In this document: piece by piece, positions 1 through 8,960 of the stretch
Layout: each line of letters begins with the position of its first letter
Numbering within the stretch: position 1 is the stretch's first letter
Assembly: GCF_003815675.1 (NCBI RefSeq)
Contig: NZ_CP033918.1
Coordinates: 310,001-374,000, forward strand
Source of the DNA: Chryseobacterium sp. G0186
GTDB lineage: Bacteria > Bacteroidota > Bacteroidia > Flavobacteriales > Weeksellaceae
DNA length: 64,000 nt
Reading direction: 5' to 3'
The notes under the pieces: generated by a model
What the model was told of the DNA's origin: nothing
What the model saw: the letters and a program-made list of their open reading frames with translations, nothing else
Database searches by the model: none
Position numbers and translations under genes: made by a program

Positions 1-1303
1 ATTCCCTGCGGTTGACTTTTTCAAAGGTATCTTCTGCTGTATGGTGAATATCAAAATAACGTTGTGGCTCGGGAACGAGTTCTGCGGTAGGGACGCCCAT
101 TTCATGAAGAGGGGCAATGTCTGAACCGGAGTATTTCCCTTCAAAGTTATAAACGCCATACGGTAGAAAGAGGTTTAGCCAGCCTTTGATCTGGTTTCTT
201 TTTGTGTCGTCCATTTCCAATGAAATTCCTCGGGGAGAGAACCCTCCGGCATCGGATTCTATGGCAAAAAGGTGTTTTTCGTTGTTTTCTTTTACCGTCT
301 TTCCGTATTGTTTTCCGCCTTTTGTTCCATTTTCTTCATTGGCAAAGCAAACAGCTCTGATGGTATGGTTATTTTGTATTCCTAATTTCTTGAATGTTCT
401 TAGTACTTCAATACTCTGAACGATTCCTGCGCCATCATCATGGGCTCCTTCACCTACATCCCAGGAGTCAAGATGTCCGCCTACTACAATTACACTTTGA
501 TCTTTCTTGCCTGTAATTTCACCAATAACGGAGTGGGAGAGCTTTTCTCCTTTCATTCCACAATTGGAATTGAGCTTTGCTGTGACTTTCTGGCTTTTTA
601 ATAAAGCTTCCAGGTCGTCTGATGTGGTATTTCCGATGGTTACGGCAGGAATTTTTGAAAGATTATCTTCATACTTCATATTTCCGGTATGAGGTACGTC
701 ATCAAATGCTGAGGAAAGAGATCGGATAATGGCAAATTTACCTCCTTTTTTAGCCGTTAAAGAGGCTGCAGTCCGCCTGTAGGCACCAGATTCCCGATAA
801 GCAATAAAAGTCTGGACATGGCCCTGATTAAAAGGATAGTTGAAGAAAACAATCTTATCCTTTACTTTTTCTGCAGGGAGCTGATCATATTCTTCCAGGG
901 ATTTTACCATAATAATCTCTCCTGAAACGTCTTTCCCACCGGTTCCTTCCGAGTTTCCAAGGGAAAGCATTTTAAGGTTTTTCCAGCTTCCATTGGAGGT
1001 TTTGATGTGTAGAGATTCTTTTCCTCTCTTCCAAACGGGAATCATAACTTCCTGTAGCCATACCTTATCTGCACCGGCATCACGAAGTTTCTGTTCTGCC
1101 CATTTTACAGATTTTTCATAGGCTTCTGAACCACTTAAGCGATGGCCGATATTTTTGGTGAGTTCTCTTAATTCATTATAACCTTTTCCGTTATTTAGGA
1201 TTTCAACGGAAATTTTTCTAAACTGTATGGAGTCTTCATTGGTCTGACCTGATAAGAAAGCCATTCCTAATGTGAGTAATGATAGGTTTACGATTTTTTT
1301 CAT
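1..1303 (-). CDS. M28 family peptidase, carboxypeptidase Q-like (3' end cut by window)
   Basis: Secreted zinc aminopeptidase/carboxypeptidase of the M28 family; the GGHLDSWDVGEGAHDDG motif resembles carboxypeptidase Q (PGCP). The protein opens with a signal peptide (MKKIVNLSLLTLGMAFLSG) and a PA-like insert is expected before the catalytic part. Expected metal and catalytic residues are visible: His277 in GGHLDS, the following DDG aspartate, the NEEN pair Glu323/Glu324, DAGG, and a late HH. About 434 residues are present; the C-terminus lies off the left edge. It starts 1 nt after the stop of a paralogue and is surely co-transcribed with it. Substrate is unknown; a role in extracellular peptide turnover is inferred. 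Confidence 0.9.
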   Translation of the reverse strand, partial: MKKIVNLSLLTLGMAFLSGQTNEDSIQFRKISVEILNNGKGYNELRELTKNIGHRLSGSEAYEKSVKWAEQKLRDAGADKVWLQEVMIPVWKRGKESLHIKTSNGSWKNLKMLSLGNSEGTGGKDVSGEIIMVKSLEEYDQLPAEKVKDKIVFFNYPFNQGHVQTFIAYRESGAYRRTAASLTAKKGGKFAIIRSLSSAFDDVPHTGNMKYEDNLSKIPAVTIGNTTSDDLEALLKSQKVTAKLNSNCGMKGEKLSHSVIGEITGKKDQSVIVVGGHLDSWDVGEGAHDDGAGIVQSIEVLRTFKKLGIQNNHTIRAVCFANEENGTKGGKQYGKTVKENNEKHLFAIESDAGGFSPRGISLEMDDTKRNQIKGWLNLFLPYGVYNFEGKYSGSDIAPLHEMGVPTAELVPEPQRYFDIHHTAEDTFEKVNRRE

Positions 1304-1304
1304 A

Positions 1305-2711
1305 TTACCAGTTTTTATCAACCATAAAAATCATTTGTGTGATCGCAACCGCTCCGAGAAGAAGCTCTCGTTTATTTACTTTATCAAAAGTATCCTGTTC
1401 GGAATGGTGGTAATCGAAATATCTTTGGGTGTCTACCACAAGCTCTGCCAAAGGAATATCCAGTTTTTTTAAAGGTGAAATATCCTGAATTGCTTCTGTT
1501 TGGTCAAAATCATACACGCCATAAGGAAGAAAATATTCTTTCCAGGGAAAAATTAATCTTCTTCTTTGAGGGGGCATATCCAAAGAGAATCCTCTTGGAG
1601 AATACCCGCCAGCATCTGTTCCTAAAGCGAATATGTGCTTTTCTTCTTTCTTTTTCACATACGCCGCATACATTTCACGACCTTGGCCCCCGTTTTCACT
1701 GTTTGCATACAAAACCACCCGAATGGTATGATTATTTTGATAGTCAAGGGCTTTCAATGCCCTTAACACTTCGATGCACTGTGCGACTCCTGTTCCGTCA
1801 TCAATTGCTCCTTCACCAATGTCCCATGAATCAAGTTGAGCGCCCAGAACAATCACTTTAGAATCTTTTTTACCCTGAATTTCAGCAATAATATTGGGGT
1901 TCGTAGTGCTGCCCTTTGATTCGGCAGTCATATTGATTTTAGCCGTTACTTTTTGTTTTTTTAGTATTTTTTCCAATTCATCTGCTGATCTTACCCCTAT
2001 AGATAAGGCAGGAATTTTTACTTTATCATCAGGTTCATAGTAAATCATTTTGGCATGGGGCGTATCATCATTAGCTGTTGTTAATGATCTTATCATTAAT
2101 GCTTTTGCCCCTGTTTTCGCAATAACGGATGCGGAAATTAATTTTGACTTTGCGGTAAGTAAATACGAATCACTTGTGTTGATGATTTTCGGATCCATTG
2201 GGACATTCACGAAAACTATTTTGTCTTTTAACTGACCTACTGACATGGCGTTAAGCTCTGAAGTGGAGTTAATTAAAACAATTTCACCTACCAGATCTTT
2301 TCCGCCTGTTCCTTCAGAGTTTCCGAAAGAAAGCATTTTGATATTTTTCCAATCTCCATTTTCTGTTCTTATTTGCAAAGATTCTTTTCCTCTGATCCAG
2401 ACAGGGGCTTTAGCTTCTTGCCTCCAGATCATATTAATGCCAATTTCCTTGAACTTTTTCTCTGCCCATTCTACTGCTTTTGCATATCCGGGAGTTGCAC
2501 TGAAACGTGGTCCGATCCCTTTTGTAAGTTCTCCAAGATTATCATAAGCTCTACCGTTGGTCATGATCTCGTCTGAGATCTTTTTAAATTCGTCGTGATA
2601 ATTTAATTTTACAGGAATTGCTGTTTTGCCGGCAGGCTTTTTCTGGAGTTTTTTCTGAGAAAATAAAAATCCACTCAAAAAGAGTGGAAGTATAATGAAT
2701 ATTTTTTTCAT
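1305..2711 (-). CDS. M28 family peptidase paralogue with degenerate active site
   Basis: 468-residue secreted paralogue of the neighbouring M28 peptidase, with the same layout from signal peptide (residues 1-19) through the PA-like region to the M28 domain. Key residues differ: the first zinc-ligand His is Gln292 (GAQLDSWD) and the general-base Glu of the NEEN motif is Ser338 (NSEN). The DDG aspartate, the second Glu (339), DAGG and the late HH are kept. The reading frame is intact, so this is a maintained gene. By M28 family chemistry it should be weakly active or inactive, perhaps a binding or scaffold protein. ATG start at 2711; the serine-operon gene DUF1015 ends 55 nt upstream. Confidence 0.9.
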   Translation of the reverse strand: MKKIFIILPLFLSGFLFSQKKLQKKPAGKTAIPVKLNYHDEFKKISDEIMTNGRAYDNLGELTKGIGPRFSATPGYAKAVEWAEKKFKEIGINMIWRQEAKAPVWIRGKESLQIRTENGDWKNIKMLSFGNSEGTGGKDLVGEIVLINSTSELNAMSVGQLKDKIVFVNVPMDPKIINTSDSYLLTAKSKLISASVIAKTGAKALMIRSLTTANDDTPHAKMIYYEPDDKVKIPALSIGVRSADELEKILKKQKVTAKINMTAESKGSTTNPNIIAEIQGKKDSKVIVLGAQLDSWDIGEGAIDDGTGVAQCIEVLRALKALDYQNNHTIRVVLYANSENGGQGREMYAAYVKKKEEKHIFALGTDAGGYSPRGFSLDMPPQRRRLIFPWKEYFLPYGVYDFDQTEAIQDISPLKKLDIPLAELVVDTQRYFDYHHSEQDTFDKVNKRELLLGAVAITQMIFMVDKNW

Positions 2712-2766
2712 TTTTTATTTACCTTTCTTTTTCCAATGATAAAAGTATGGAAAAAATAGGAATTTA

Positions 2767-4011
2767 TTAAGGTTTCATATCGTACATTAACAGTGCTGTA
2801 ATCAATTTTGGCTCGATGAATGTACATTTTGGAGGCATGCTTAATTTTAAATCTGAAATTTTAATCATGTCATTAAAACTTACAGGGTAAATACCGAAGC
2901 CTACTTTTCCTTCTCCGCTGTCTATCTTTTCTTTTAAAATATTGATTCCGTTGAGATTGGATGTTCCCTTTACATAAGAGATTTGTTCAGAGCTATCCGG
3001 ATCGTCTATTTTTAAGATTCCTTTAAAGATATATTTATCCAATAAGTGATGATCCAGGTTGTCTAAGGACATTTCCTTTGATCGAAGATCGTGTTTTACG
3101 TGAAGTGAATAGAACTTACCGCCCAGATACATTGAAATATGGAACTTCTGTGATGGGTAGTAAGGTGTTTCTCCTTTTTCGTGGATCAGGAAGTACTCTT
3201 CAAGCTGTTTCAGAAATTCTTCATTGGAAATTCCGTTCAGGTCGTGCAGGATTCTGTTGTAGTCGTGAATCTTAATAGATTGGTTGGAAACAATAAAACT
3301 ATATACAAAGTTATAAAGCTCTGTACCGTTGTGTCTTTTGTTCTTCTCCTTATGGCGTTTTGCATTGATTGCCGTGGAACCTATTCTATGGTGTCCGTCC
3401 GCGATATAAAATGAGTCAATCTGATCGATTACTTCCTTAAATTGCTGTAGTTTCAGACGATTGTCTATTCTCCAGATTTTGTGTCTGATCCCAATGGTAT
3501 CTACATGATTGAAGATAGGAACATTTTTTTCCTCATGATTCATCAGGAGCTCAATCTTGGAGTTGGCAGGGTAGGTAAGCAACACCGGTTCTGCCTGAAG
3601 ATTTACCTTTTCAAGATAATGAGCCAGCTTTTCTTTTTTCTGGGGAATGGTACTTTCATGTCTCTTGATTTTTCCATTCCAGAAATCTTCAATGCTTGCC
3701 AATCCCAGAAGTCCTCTGAAAATCTGCTTATTAGGGTAAATTTGCTCATAAAGATAGTATGCAGAATTATCCTGGACCAATTTCTTTTCGTCCAACAATT
3801 CTTCAAACGTAGAGCGGATCTTCCTCAGATTCCGGTCAATATCCTTTGATTTACTTACAACATATGGTTTGATCATATTGATGTAGGTATTTTCAACCTG
3901 AGCTTTCTCAGCGATTTCTTCCTGGGTAAAATTATCCAGTGGATGAGTAGGGAAAGTATCCTCAAAGTCTCTGTGAGGTCTTATTCCACGGAAAGGTTTA
4001 AAAACAGGCAT
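2767..4011 (-). CDS. DUF1015 family protein in serine-biosynthesis operon
   Basis: 414-residue soluble protein of the DUF1015 family, recognised from its N-terminus (MPVFKPFRGIRP) and the ADGHHR motif at residues 204-209. No signal peptide. It starts 2 nt after the stop of serA and is clearly in one operon with serC and serA, an arrangement common in Bacteroidota. The D-G-H-H-R motif recalls nucleotide-binding motifs of ParB/Srx-fold proteins, which include free serine kinases; this link is inference. A role in serine or phosphoserine metabolism is suggested by context, but the biochemical function is not established from the sequence. Confidence 0.88.
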   Translation of the reverse strand: MPVFKPFRGIRPHRDFEDTFPTHPLDNFTQEEIAEKAQVENTYINMIKPYVVSKSKDIDRNLRKIRSTFEELLDEKKLVQDNSAYYLYEQIYPNKQIFRGLLGLASIEDFWNGKIKRHESTIPQKKEKLAHYLEKVNLQAEPVLLTYPANSKIELLMNHEEKNVPIFNHVDTIGIRHKIWRIDNRLKLQQFKEVIDQIDSFYIADGHHRIGSTAINAKRHKEKNKRHNGTELYNFVYSFIVSNQSIKIHDYNRILHDLNGISNEEFLKQLEEYFLIHEKGETPYYPSQKFHISMYLGGKFYSLHVKHDLRSKEMSLDNLDHHLLDKYIFKGILKIDDPDSSEQISYVKGTSNLNGINILKEKIDSGEGKVGFGIYPVSFNDMIKISDLKLSMPPKCTFIEPKLITALLMYDMKP

Positions 4012-4013
4012 AT

Positions 4014-4979
4014 TTATCTTATAGTTTCTTTTTGTAGCTTAATAATTTGTTCTGCAAGTTCAATACCGATTTTCTCTTGCGCATCTACTGTATTTCCTCC
4101 TACATGCGGAGAAAGAGATAATGCAGGATTCATCAATAAAGGAAGTTCCGGGCTGGGTTCATTTTCAAAAACATCCAATGCCGCTCCGGCTACTTTTCCT
4201 GAATCAATGAAATCGATAAGGGTTACTTCATTGATCACACCGCCTCTTGCAGTATTTACAATATAGACTCCGTCTTTCATTTTTTCAAACTGTGGGGTGT
4301 CTATAATGTATTCATTCGTTTTCGGAGTATTGATGCTGATGAAATCTGCTTCTTTAAGGAATGCATCCATATCATTGGTGGAAGTGATTTCAAAGTTTAC
4401 CGTTTGTCCGTCAAAGAAATTCAAGGTAAGAACTTCTGTTTTTGGACTTCTTGTAAGGACCTGAATCTTCATTCCTAAAGCAATTCCTATTTTTACGACT
4501 TCCTGGCCAATGCTTCCAAAGCCGATTACTCCTAATGTTTTCCCTGAAAGTTCATAGGCATTGCTGAATGACTTCTTCATGGCATTGAAGTGGGTTTCTC
4601 CCTCCAAAGGCATTAGTCTGTTTGATTCGTGAAGAAATCTTGCCAATGAAAAGAAGTGTCCGAATACCAATTCTGCAACAGATTTTGAAGATGCAGTAGG
4701 GGTGTTGATTATTTTTATCCCCTTAGATCTTGCATAGTCAACATCAATATTATCCATCCCGATACCCCCGCGTCCTATAATTTTAAGACTTGGGCATGCA
4801 TCAATCAGGTCTTGTCTCACTTTCGTTGCACTTCTTACAAGAAGAACATCTACATTATTATCGTTGATAAAATTAATAACGTGATCCTGAGCCACTCTAT
4901 TGTCCAGAATTTCAATTCCGGCTTCTTTTAAAGCTCCTTCTCCTGCTTTTGAGATTCCATCGTTTGCTAAAACTTTCAT
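4014..4979 (-). CDS. serA: D-3-phosphoglycerate dehydrogenase
   Basis: Catalyses the first step of serine synthesis, oxidising 3-phosphoglycerate with NAD to 3-phosphohydroxypyruvate in the cytoplasm. The 321-residue protein has the D-2-hydroxyacid dehydrogenase layout: a Rossmann motif GVIGFGSIG, the TSKSVAELVFG segment, catalytic Arg in NTARGG, Glu in FENEP and His in LSPHVGGNT. It is the short form: no C-terminal ACT domain, so classical serine feedback through ACT is not expected. It lies between serC (116 nt upstream) and DUF1015 (2 nt downstream). A related 2-hydroxyacid dehydrogenase is possible, but the serC context favours SerA. Confidence 0.92.
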   Translation of the reverse strand: MKVLANDGISKAGEGALKEAGIEILDNRVAQDHVINFINDNNVDVLLVRSATKVRQDLIDACPSLKIIGRGGIGMDNIDVDYARSKGIKIINTPTASSKSVAELVFGHFFSLARFLHESNRLMPLEGETHFNAMKKSFSNAYELSGKTLGVIGFGSIGQEVVKIGIALGMKIQVLTRSPKTEVLTLNFFDGQTVNFEITSTNDMDAFLKEADFISINTPKTNEYIIDTPQFEKMKDGVYIVNTARGGVINEVTLIDFIDSGKVAGAALDVFENEPSPELPLLMNPALSLSPHVGGNTVDAQEKIGIELAEQIIKLQKETIR

Positions 4980-5095
4980 GTGTTATTTTATTATAGATGT
5001 TAGATTTAATCCATCAGAATCTAGGTTTTTAAAATCTGAAATCTGATAGCTGTGATCTACTAATCTTTTTATTTCTTTGGGTCGCCTAATATAAG

Positions 5096-6160
5096 TTATT
5101 TTATCGACTTCATTACATCCACCAATACCTGTACACTTTCAATAGGTAAAGCATTGTAAAGACTGGCTCTGTAGCCTCCTAAACTTCTGTGTCCGTTTAG
5201 TCCGCTGATTCCTGCTGCTTTCCATGCATTGTCAAATTCTTCTTTTTTGCTCTCGTCTGTAATATTGAAAGAAACATTCATCAGTGAACGGTCTTCTTTT
5301 ACACAGAATGCTTCAAATAATGGATTGCTGTCAATTTCATCATAAAGAAGTTTAGCTTTTGCTTCATTTCTCTTTTCGGCAGCGGCAATACCACCATTGT
5401 TTTCAAGGTACTGAAGCGTAATTAGGGAAGCGTAGATAGGGAATACCGGGGGTGTATTGTACATAGACTCCTTAGAGATATGCTGAGAATAATCTAACAT
5501 AGAAAGCATGTTTTCTCTTCCTGTTTTCCCAAGAATTTCTTTTTTGATCACTACCAAGGTAACTCCTGCTGGGCCCATGTTTTTCTGAGCTCCGGCATAG
5601 ATGAGATCAAATTTTGAAAAATCAAGTTGTCTTGAGAAAATATCAGAACTCATATCACATACCATCAAAGTATCTACCTCAGGGAAAGATTTCATCTGCG
5701 TTCCATAGATGGTATTGTTGGATGTACAGTGAAAATAATCATATTCTGAACCAACCGTATAGTTTTTAGGAATGAAAGAATAGTTTTCTTCTTTTGAAGA
5801 ACCTACTACATCTACTGTCCCTAGTTTTTTTGCTTCCTTGATGGCTCCGGCTGCCCATGTTCCTGTATCCAGGTAAGCTGCTTTTCCACCTACCTTCATT
5901 AGGTTGTAGGGTACCATGGCAAACTGCATGCTGGCTCCGCTTCCTAAATAAAGAACTTCGTAATCATCACCAAGATTCATCAATCTTTTTACAATAGCAC
6001 GCGCTTCGTCCATTACAGCAACGAAATCCTTACTTCTGTGAGAAATTTCAAGAAGGGATAATCCGATACCATTAAAGTCTAAGATTGCCTGTGCTGATTT
6101 TTCAAATACCTCTTGAGGTAAGATACATGGCCCTGCGCTGAAGTTGTGCTTTTTGTTCAT
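5096..6160 (-). CDS. serC: Phosphoserine transaminase
   Basis: PLP-dependent class V aminotransferase that converts 3-phosphohydroxypyruvate and glutamate to phosphoserine and 2-oxoglutarate; it can also act in pyridoxine synthesis. 354 residues, normal for SerC. The N-terminus has the typical NFSAGPCILP start, and the PLP lysine lies in YAGAQKNMGPAG. The C-terminal SLGGYRASLYNALP segment is characteristic of the family. It is first in the minus-strand block serC-serA-DUF1015. No phosphoserine phosphatase (serB) is visible in the window. Confidence 0.95.
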   Translation of the reverse strand: MNKKHNFSAGPCILPQEVFEKSAQAILDFNGIGLSLLEISHRSKDFVAVMDEARAIVKRLMNLGDDYEVLYLGSGASMQFAMVPYNLMKVGGKAAYLDTGTWAAGAIKEAKKLGTVDVVGSSKEENYSFIPKNYTVGSEYDYFHCTSNNTIYGTQMKSFPEVDTLMVCDMSSDIFSRQLDFSKFDLIYAGAQKNMGPAGVTLVVIKKEILGKTGRENMLSMLDYSQHISKESMYNTPPVFPIYASLITLQYLENNGGIAAAEKRNEAKAKLLYDEIDSNPLFEAFCVKEDRSLMNVSFNITDESKKEEFDNAWKAAGISGLNGHRSLGGYRASLYNALPIESVQVLVDVMKSIK

Positions 6161-6230
6161 ATTTTTATTTTTTGGTTGCCTCAGGAATCTATTTCCTTAG
6201 CTAAATTTTTGGTTTTGTTAGATTTTTGAT

Positions 6231-6270
6231 TAAAAAAAGCCGCCTCAAACAGTATGAGACGGAATTTTTT
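6231..6270 (-). terminator. Rho-independent terminator after ferredoxin gene
   Basis: Stem CCGCCTCA / TGAGACGG (one mismatch) with loop AACAGTA, flanked by A and T runs that extend the pairing. On the minus strand it ends in a run of seven T. It begins directly at the ferredoxin stop codon and separates that gene from serC. Confidence 0.8.
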
Positions 6271-6621
6271 TTATTCGCCGTGTAAGAATGCTTTTTTGTT
6301 AAGCAGAGCCTCATCAGATTCTACATGGTCCTCATCCGGAACACAGCAGTCTACCGGGCATACCGCAGCACACTGTGGTTCTTCATGGAAACCTTTACAT
6401 TCCGTACACTTGTCTGTTACAATAAAATATACATCATCACTTACTGGCTCTTGTGATGCATCAGCATCTACAGTAAGCCCTGATGGCAGTGTTATAGTAC
6501 CTTGAAGTGCAGTACCTTCCGAAGCTTTCCAGTCTACGGCTCCTTCATATATAGCATTATTTGGACATTCCGGTTCACAAGCCCCACAATTAATGCATTC
6601 ATCAGTTATTTTAATAGCCAT
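6271..6621 (-). CDS. 4Fe-4S dicluster ferredoxin
   Basis: 116-residue cytoplasmic electron carrier. Cysteine motifs for two [4Fe-4S] clusters are visible: CINCGACEPECP near the N-terminus and CTEC...CAAVCPVDCC in the second half. A loop of about 40 residues between the two halves makes it longer than a minimal clostridial ferredoxin, as in other Bacteroidota homologues. It is divergent from an acyl-CoA reductase gene across 59 nt that carry -7 elements on both strands. The pairing suggests shared redox physiology, but the partner enzyme is not known. Confidence 0.9.
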   Translation of the reverse strand: MAIKITDECINCGACEPECPNNAIYEGAVDWKASEGTALQGTITLPSGLTVDADASQEPVSDDVYFIVTDKCTECKGFHEEPQCAAVCPVDCCVPDEDHVESDEALLNKKAFLHGE

Positions 6622-6634
6622 CGCTAATTTTTTT

Positions 6635-6652
6635 TAAATTTGCACAAAATTA
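6635..6652. promoter_or_regulatory. Divergent -7 promoter elements
   Basis: TAAATTTG at 6635-6642 on the plus strand fits TAnnTTTG and points at the acyl-CoA reductase gene (ATG at 6681). CAAAATTA at 6645-6652 is TAATTTTG on the minus strand and points at the ferredoxin gene (ATG at 6621). No convincing -33 TTTG is seen for either. Confidence 0.55.
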
Positions 6653-6680
6653 CAAAATATTCCCCAATTTTAAAGTAATT

Positions 6681-7715
6681 ATGAATACCGAAAATCAAGT
6701 TTTAGGACTTATTAAATTAAGTGATTATATAAAAGCGTTTTTATCGAAGAAACCGGAAGATTATAATCAGGATGATGCTGATATTGAATTATTGTTGAAA
6801 AAATCAGAAATAGGAAATCCGTGGTTTACTGTTGGGAATCAGAAATTTGCTTTACAGCAATGGGCTGATCTACTGACAGATGAAAAGATAAAAGGGTGGC
6901 TTAAAAATTATTCAATCTCTGGCATTTCAAAGAGAGTAGGGCTTATTTTGGCCGGAAATATTCCCTTGGTAGGCTTTCATGATGTGGTTTCTGTGATTTT
7001 AAGCAATCATATTCCTGTCATTAAATTATCTTCAAAGGATAGATATTTAGTTCCTTTCTTGCTAAAGAAGTGGAAGGAATTTTCTGATGGTGCCATTCAG
7101 TTTGAGTTTGTAGAGAAATTAGAGAATTTTGATGCTGTAATTGCTACAGGAAGTAATAATACGGCAAGGTATCTGGAATATTATTTTAAAAATCATTTAA
7201 GCATTATCCGTAAAAACAGAACCTCAATTGCTGTTTTAAAAGGAGATGAAACCCCTGAAGAGCTACAGCTTTTGGCCAAGGATATTTTTCAATATTTTGG
7301 ATTAGGATGCAGAAATGTGACGAGAATCTTTATTCCAAAGGATTTTGTTATCGACAGATTGTTTGAAAGTTTTATTGGTTTCCAGGATGTTATCAATCAT
7401 AATAAATATGCCAATAACTATGATTACAACAGGGCAGTATATCTTTTGAATCAGGAGAAATTCTGGGATAATAATTTTGTAATGCTGAAAGAGGATGATA
7501 AGTTGTTCAGCCCGCTTTCTGTGATCAATTTCAGCAGATATGAGTCTCTGGAAGAAGTGAAAAGTTTTATTGCTGAAAATGAAGAAAATATTCAGTGTAT
7601 AGTGGCTAAAGGTGAATTGGAATTGAATTCAATTTCTTTTGGAGAAGCTCAGAATCCTAGTCTTGATACGTATGCAGATAATGTAGACACCATGAAATTT
7701 CTGGAATTGGTCTGA
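6681..7715 (+). CDS. Acyl-CoA reductase (LuxC-like)
   Basis: 344-residue cytoplasmic protein resembling the LuxC/acyl-CoA reductase branch of the aldehyde dehydrogenase superfamily. Visible cues are the GLILAGNIPLVGFHDVVSV segment, IATGSNNTARYLEYYF, and FGLGCRNVTRIFIP, where the cysteine is the likely nucleophile. Members reduce acyl-CoA or acyl-phosphate to aldehyde with NADPH. No luciferase or LuxE/LuxD partner is nearby, so bioluminescence is not implied. It is divergent from a ferredoxin and near serC/serA. The in vivo substrate is unknown. Confidence 0.82.
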   Translation: MNTENQVLGLIKLSDYIKAFLSKKPEDYNQDDADIELLLKKSEIGNPWFTVGNQKFALQQWADLLTDEKIKGWLKNYSISGISKRVGLILAGNIPLVGFHDVVSVILSNHIPVIKLSSKDRYLVPFLLKKWKEFSDGAIQFEFVEKLENFDAVIATGSNNTARYLEYYFKNHLSIIRKNRTSIAVLKGDETPEELQLLAKDIFQYFGLGCRNVTRIFIPKDFVIDRLFESFIGFQDVINHNKYANNYDYNRAVYLLNQEKFWDNNFVMLKEDDKLFSPLSVINFSRYESLEEVKSFIAENEENIQCIVAKGELELNSISFGEAQNPSLDTYADNVDTMKFLELV

Positions 7716-7754
7716 TTTTCGTATCTTCCATGACCTATTTCACCAAATAAGAAA

Positions 7755-8210
7755 ATGAACAATATGAAAAAATTATTTTTAGGTCTTGCTGTTGTGGGCG
7801 CACAATTAATGTTTGCGCAGAAAGTTGTAGGATTGAAGGTTGATAAAAATCAAAAGAAAGAAGCTCCAGCAACAATAAGTAAGGATAAAGTCAATCTATA
7901 TAACAGTAATTTGTTTAAATTCCTCAGTGCCTTGCAATCTTCTGATCGCAAGACTGTTGATGAGCTTATTTCGGATAAGGTAAAGGATCTTGTGACAGAT
8001 GATATTCTTAAGAAAGTAAAAGAAAGTGTTGATCCCGATAAGAAGCTTGAAGCTGTAAAGGTTGGATATTATTCAACAATGGATGGATTGAATCACCCTA
8101 ATATCAAATACAAATATGCGGATGATCATTCTTCAAAAGAAGTATTGAGTGCCATATTTGAAGACAATGGTAAAATTCTAGGAGTGATGCCGATTGGGGT
8201 CGGTCAATAG
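7755..8210 (+). CDS. Small secreted protein of unknown function
   Basis: 151 residues with a clear signal peptide (LFLGLAVVGAQLMFAQ), so periplasmic or exported. The mature part is Lys- and Asp-rich and contains the segment VGYYSTMDGLNHPNIKYKY. No cysteine in the mature part, no transmembrane helix and no recognisable domain. A second ATG at 7764 (MKKLFLGL) would give a more standard signal peptide and may be the true start. It lies 39 nt after the acyl-CoA reductase gene and 34 nt before the Bax-inhibitor-like gene, so all three may be co-transcribed. Confidence 0.75.
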   Translation: MNNMKKLFLGLAVVGAQLMFAQKVVGLKVDKNQKKEAPATISKDKVNLYNSNLFKFLSALQSSDRKTVDELISDKVKDLVTDDILKKVKESVDPDKKLEAVKVGYYSTMDGLNHPNIKYKYADDHSSKEVLSAIFEDNGKILGVMPIGVGQ

Positions 8211-8244
8211 ATGATTTCCGATTAAATTTAAAAAAATATTAACT

Positions 8245-8934
8245 ATGATAAAAGATGTTTTAGTCGCTCATTCTTCCGATGTGGAGAAAGCGAGTTTTTA
8301 CAAGAAGACCTATTTGCATGTTGCTTTATCGATTCTTGCATTTATTGGAGTTGAAACTATTTTGTTGAAGACTGTGCCGGTAGAGATTATTGCAATGATG
8401 TTTGGCCAGAGATATGCCTGGTTATTGATCATTGGTGTTTTTTGGCTGGCTTCTATTTTGGCTTCGAAATGGTCGCTTTCACAAAGTAAATCAACGCAGT
8501 ATATGGGATTAGGTTTTTATATCCTGTTGGAGGCTATTATTTTCATGCCTTTGCTTTTCATTGCAACGAATATGGCTGGAGGGGCTAATGTAATTTTTCA
8601 GGCTGCTACTTTAACTATCGCTATGTTTGCAGGTATTTCTGCTGTTGCCTTTACTTCCAAGAGAGATTTTTCTTTCTTAAGGAATATTATTGTCATCGGA
8701 GGATTTATCTCAATCGGTTTGATCGTTGGGGGAATGGCATTTGGTTTCAACCTAGGCCTATGGTTCTCTGTTGGGATGGTGATTTTGGCTTCTGCAACTA
8801 TTTTATATCAAACCAGTAAACTAAAAGATTCCTATGGCTCAGATCAGTATGTGGGAGCAGCATTACAGCTTTTTGCATCCATTATGCTTCTGTTCTGGTA
8901 TATCCTGAATATTCTGATGAGTAAGAGAAGCTAA
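8245..8934 (+). CDS. Bax inhibitor-1/YccA family membrane protein
   Basis: 229-residue integral inner-membrane protein with about seven hydrophobic helices. The pattern of helices and the final segment (GAALQLFASIMLLFWYILNI) match the BI-1/YccA (UPF0005) family, members of which form pH-sensitive calcium leak channels or interact with FtsH. The N-terminal 25 residues are cytoplasmic and polar. A hairpin with a T run follows directly, so it is the last gene of its transcript. Confidence 0.9.
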   Translation: MIKDVLVAHSSDVEKASFYKKTYLHVALSILAFIGVETILLKTVPVEIIAMMFGQRYAWLLIIGVFWLASILASKWSLSQSKSTQYMGLGFYILLEAIIFMPLLFIATNMAGGANVIFQAATLTIAMFAGISAVAFTSKRDFSFLRNIIVIGGFISIGLIVGGMAFGFNLGLWFSVGMVILASATILYQTSKLKDSYGSDQYVGAALQLFASIMLLFWYILNILMSKRS

Positions 8935-8960
8935 TTCAATATTGAATTTCTTAATAATAG

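Noticed and set aside
6681..7715. Bioluminescence operon suggested by the LuxC-like reductase
   Set aside because: No luxA, luxB, luxD or luxE homologue is present; neighbours are a ferredoxin and serine genes.
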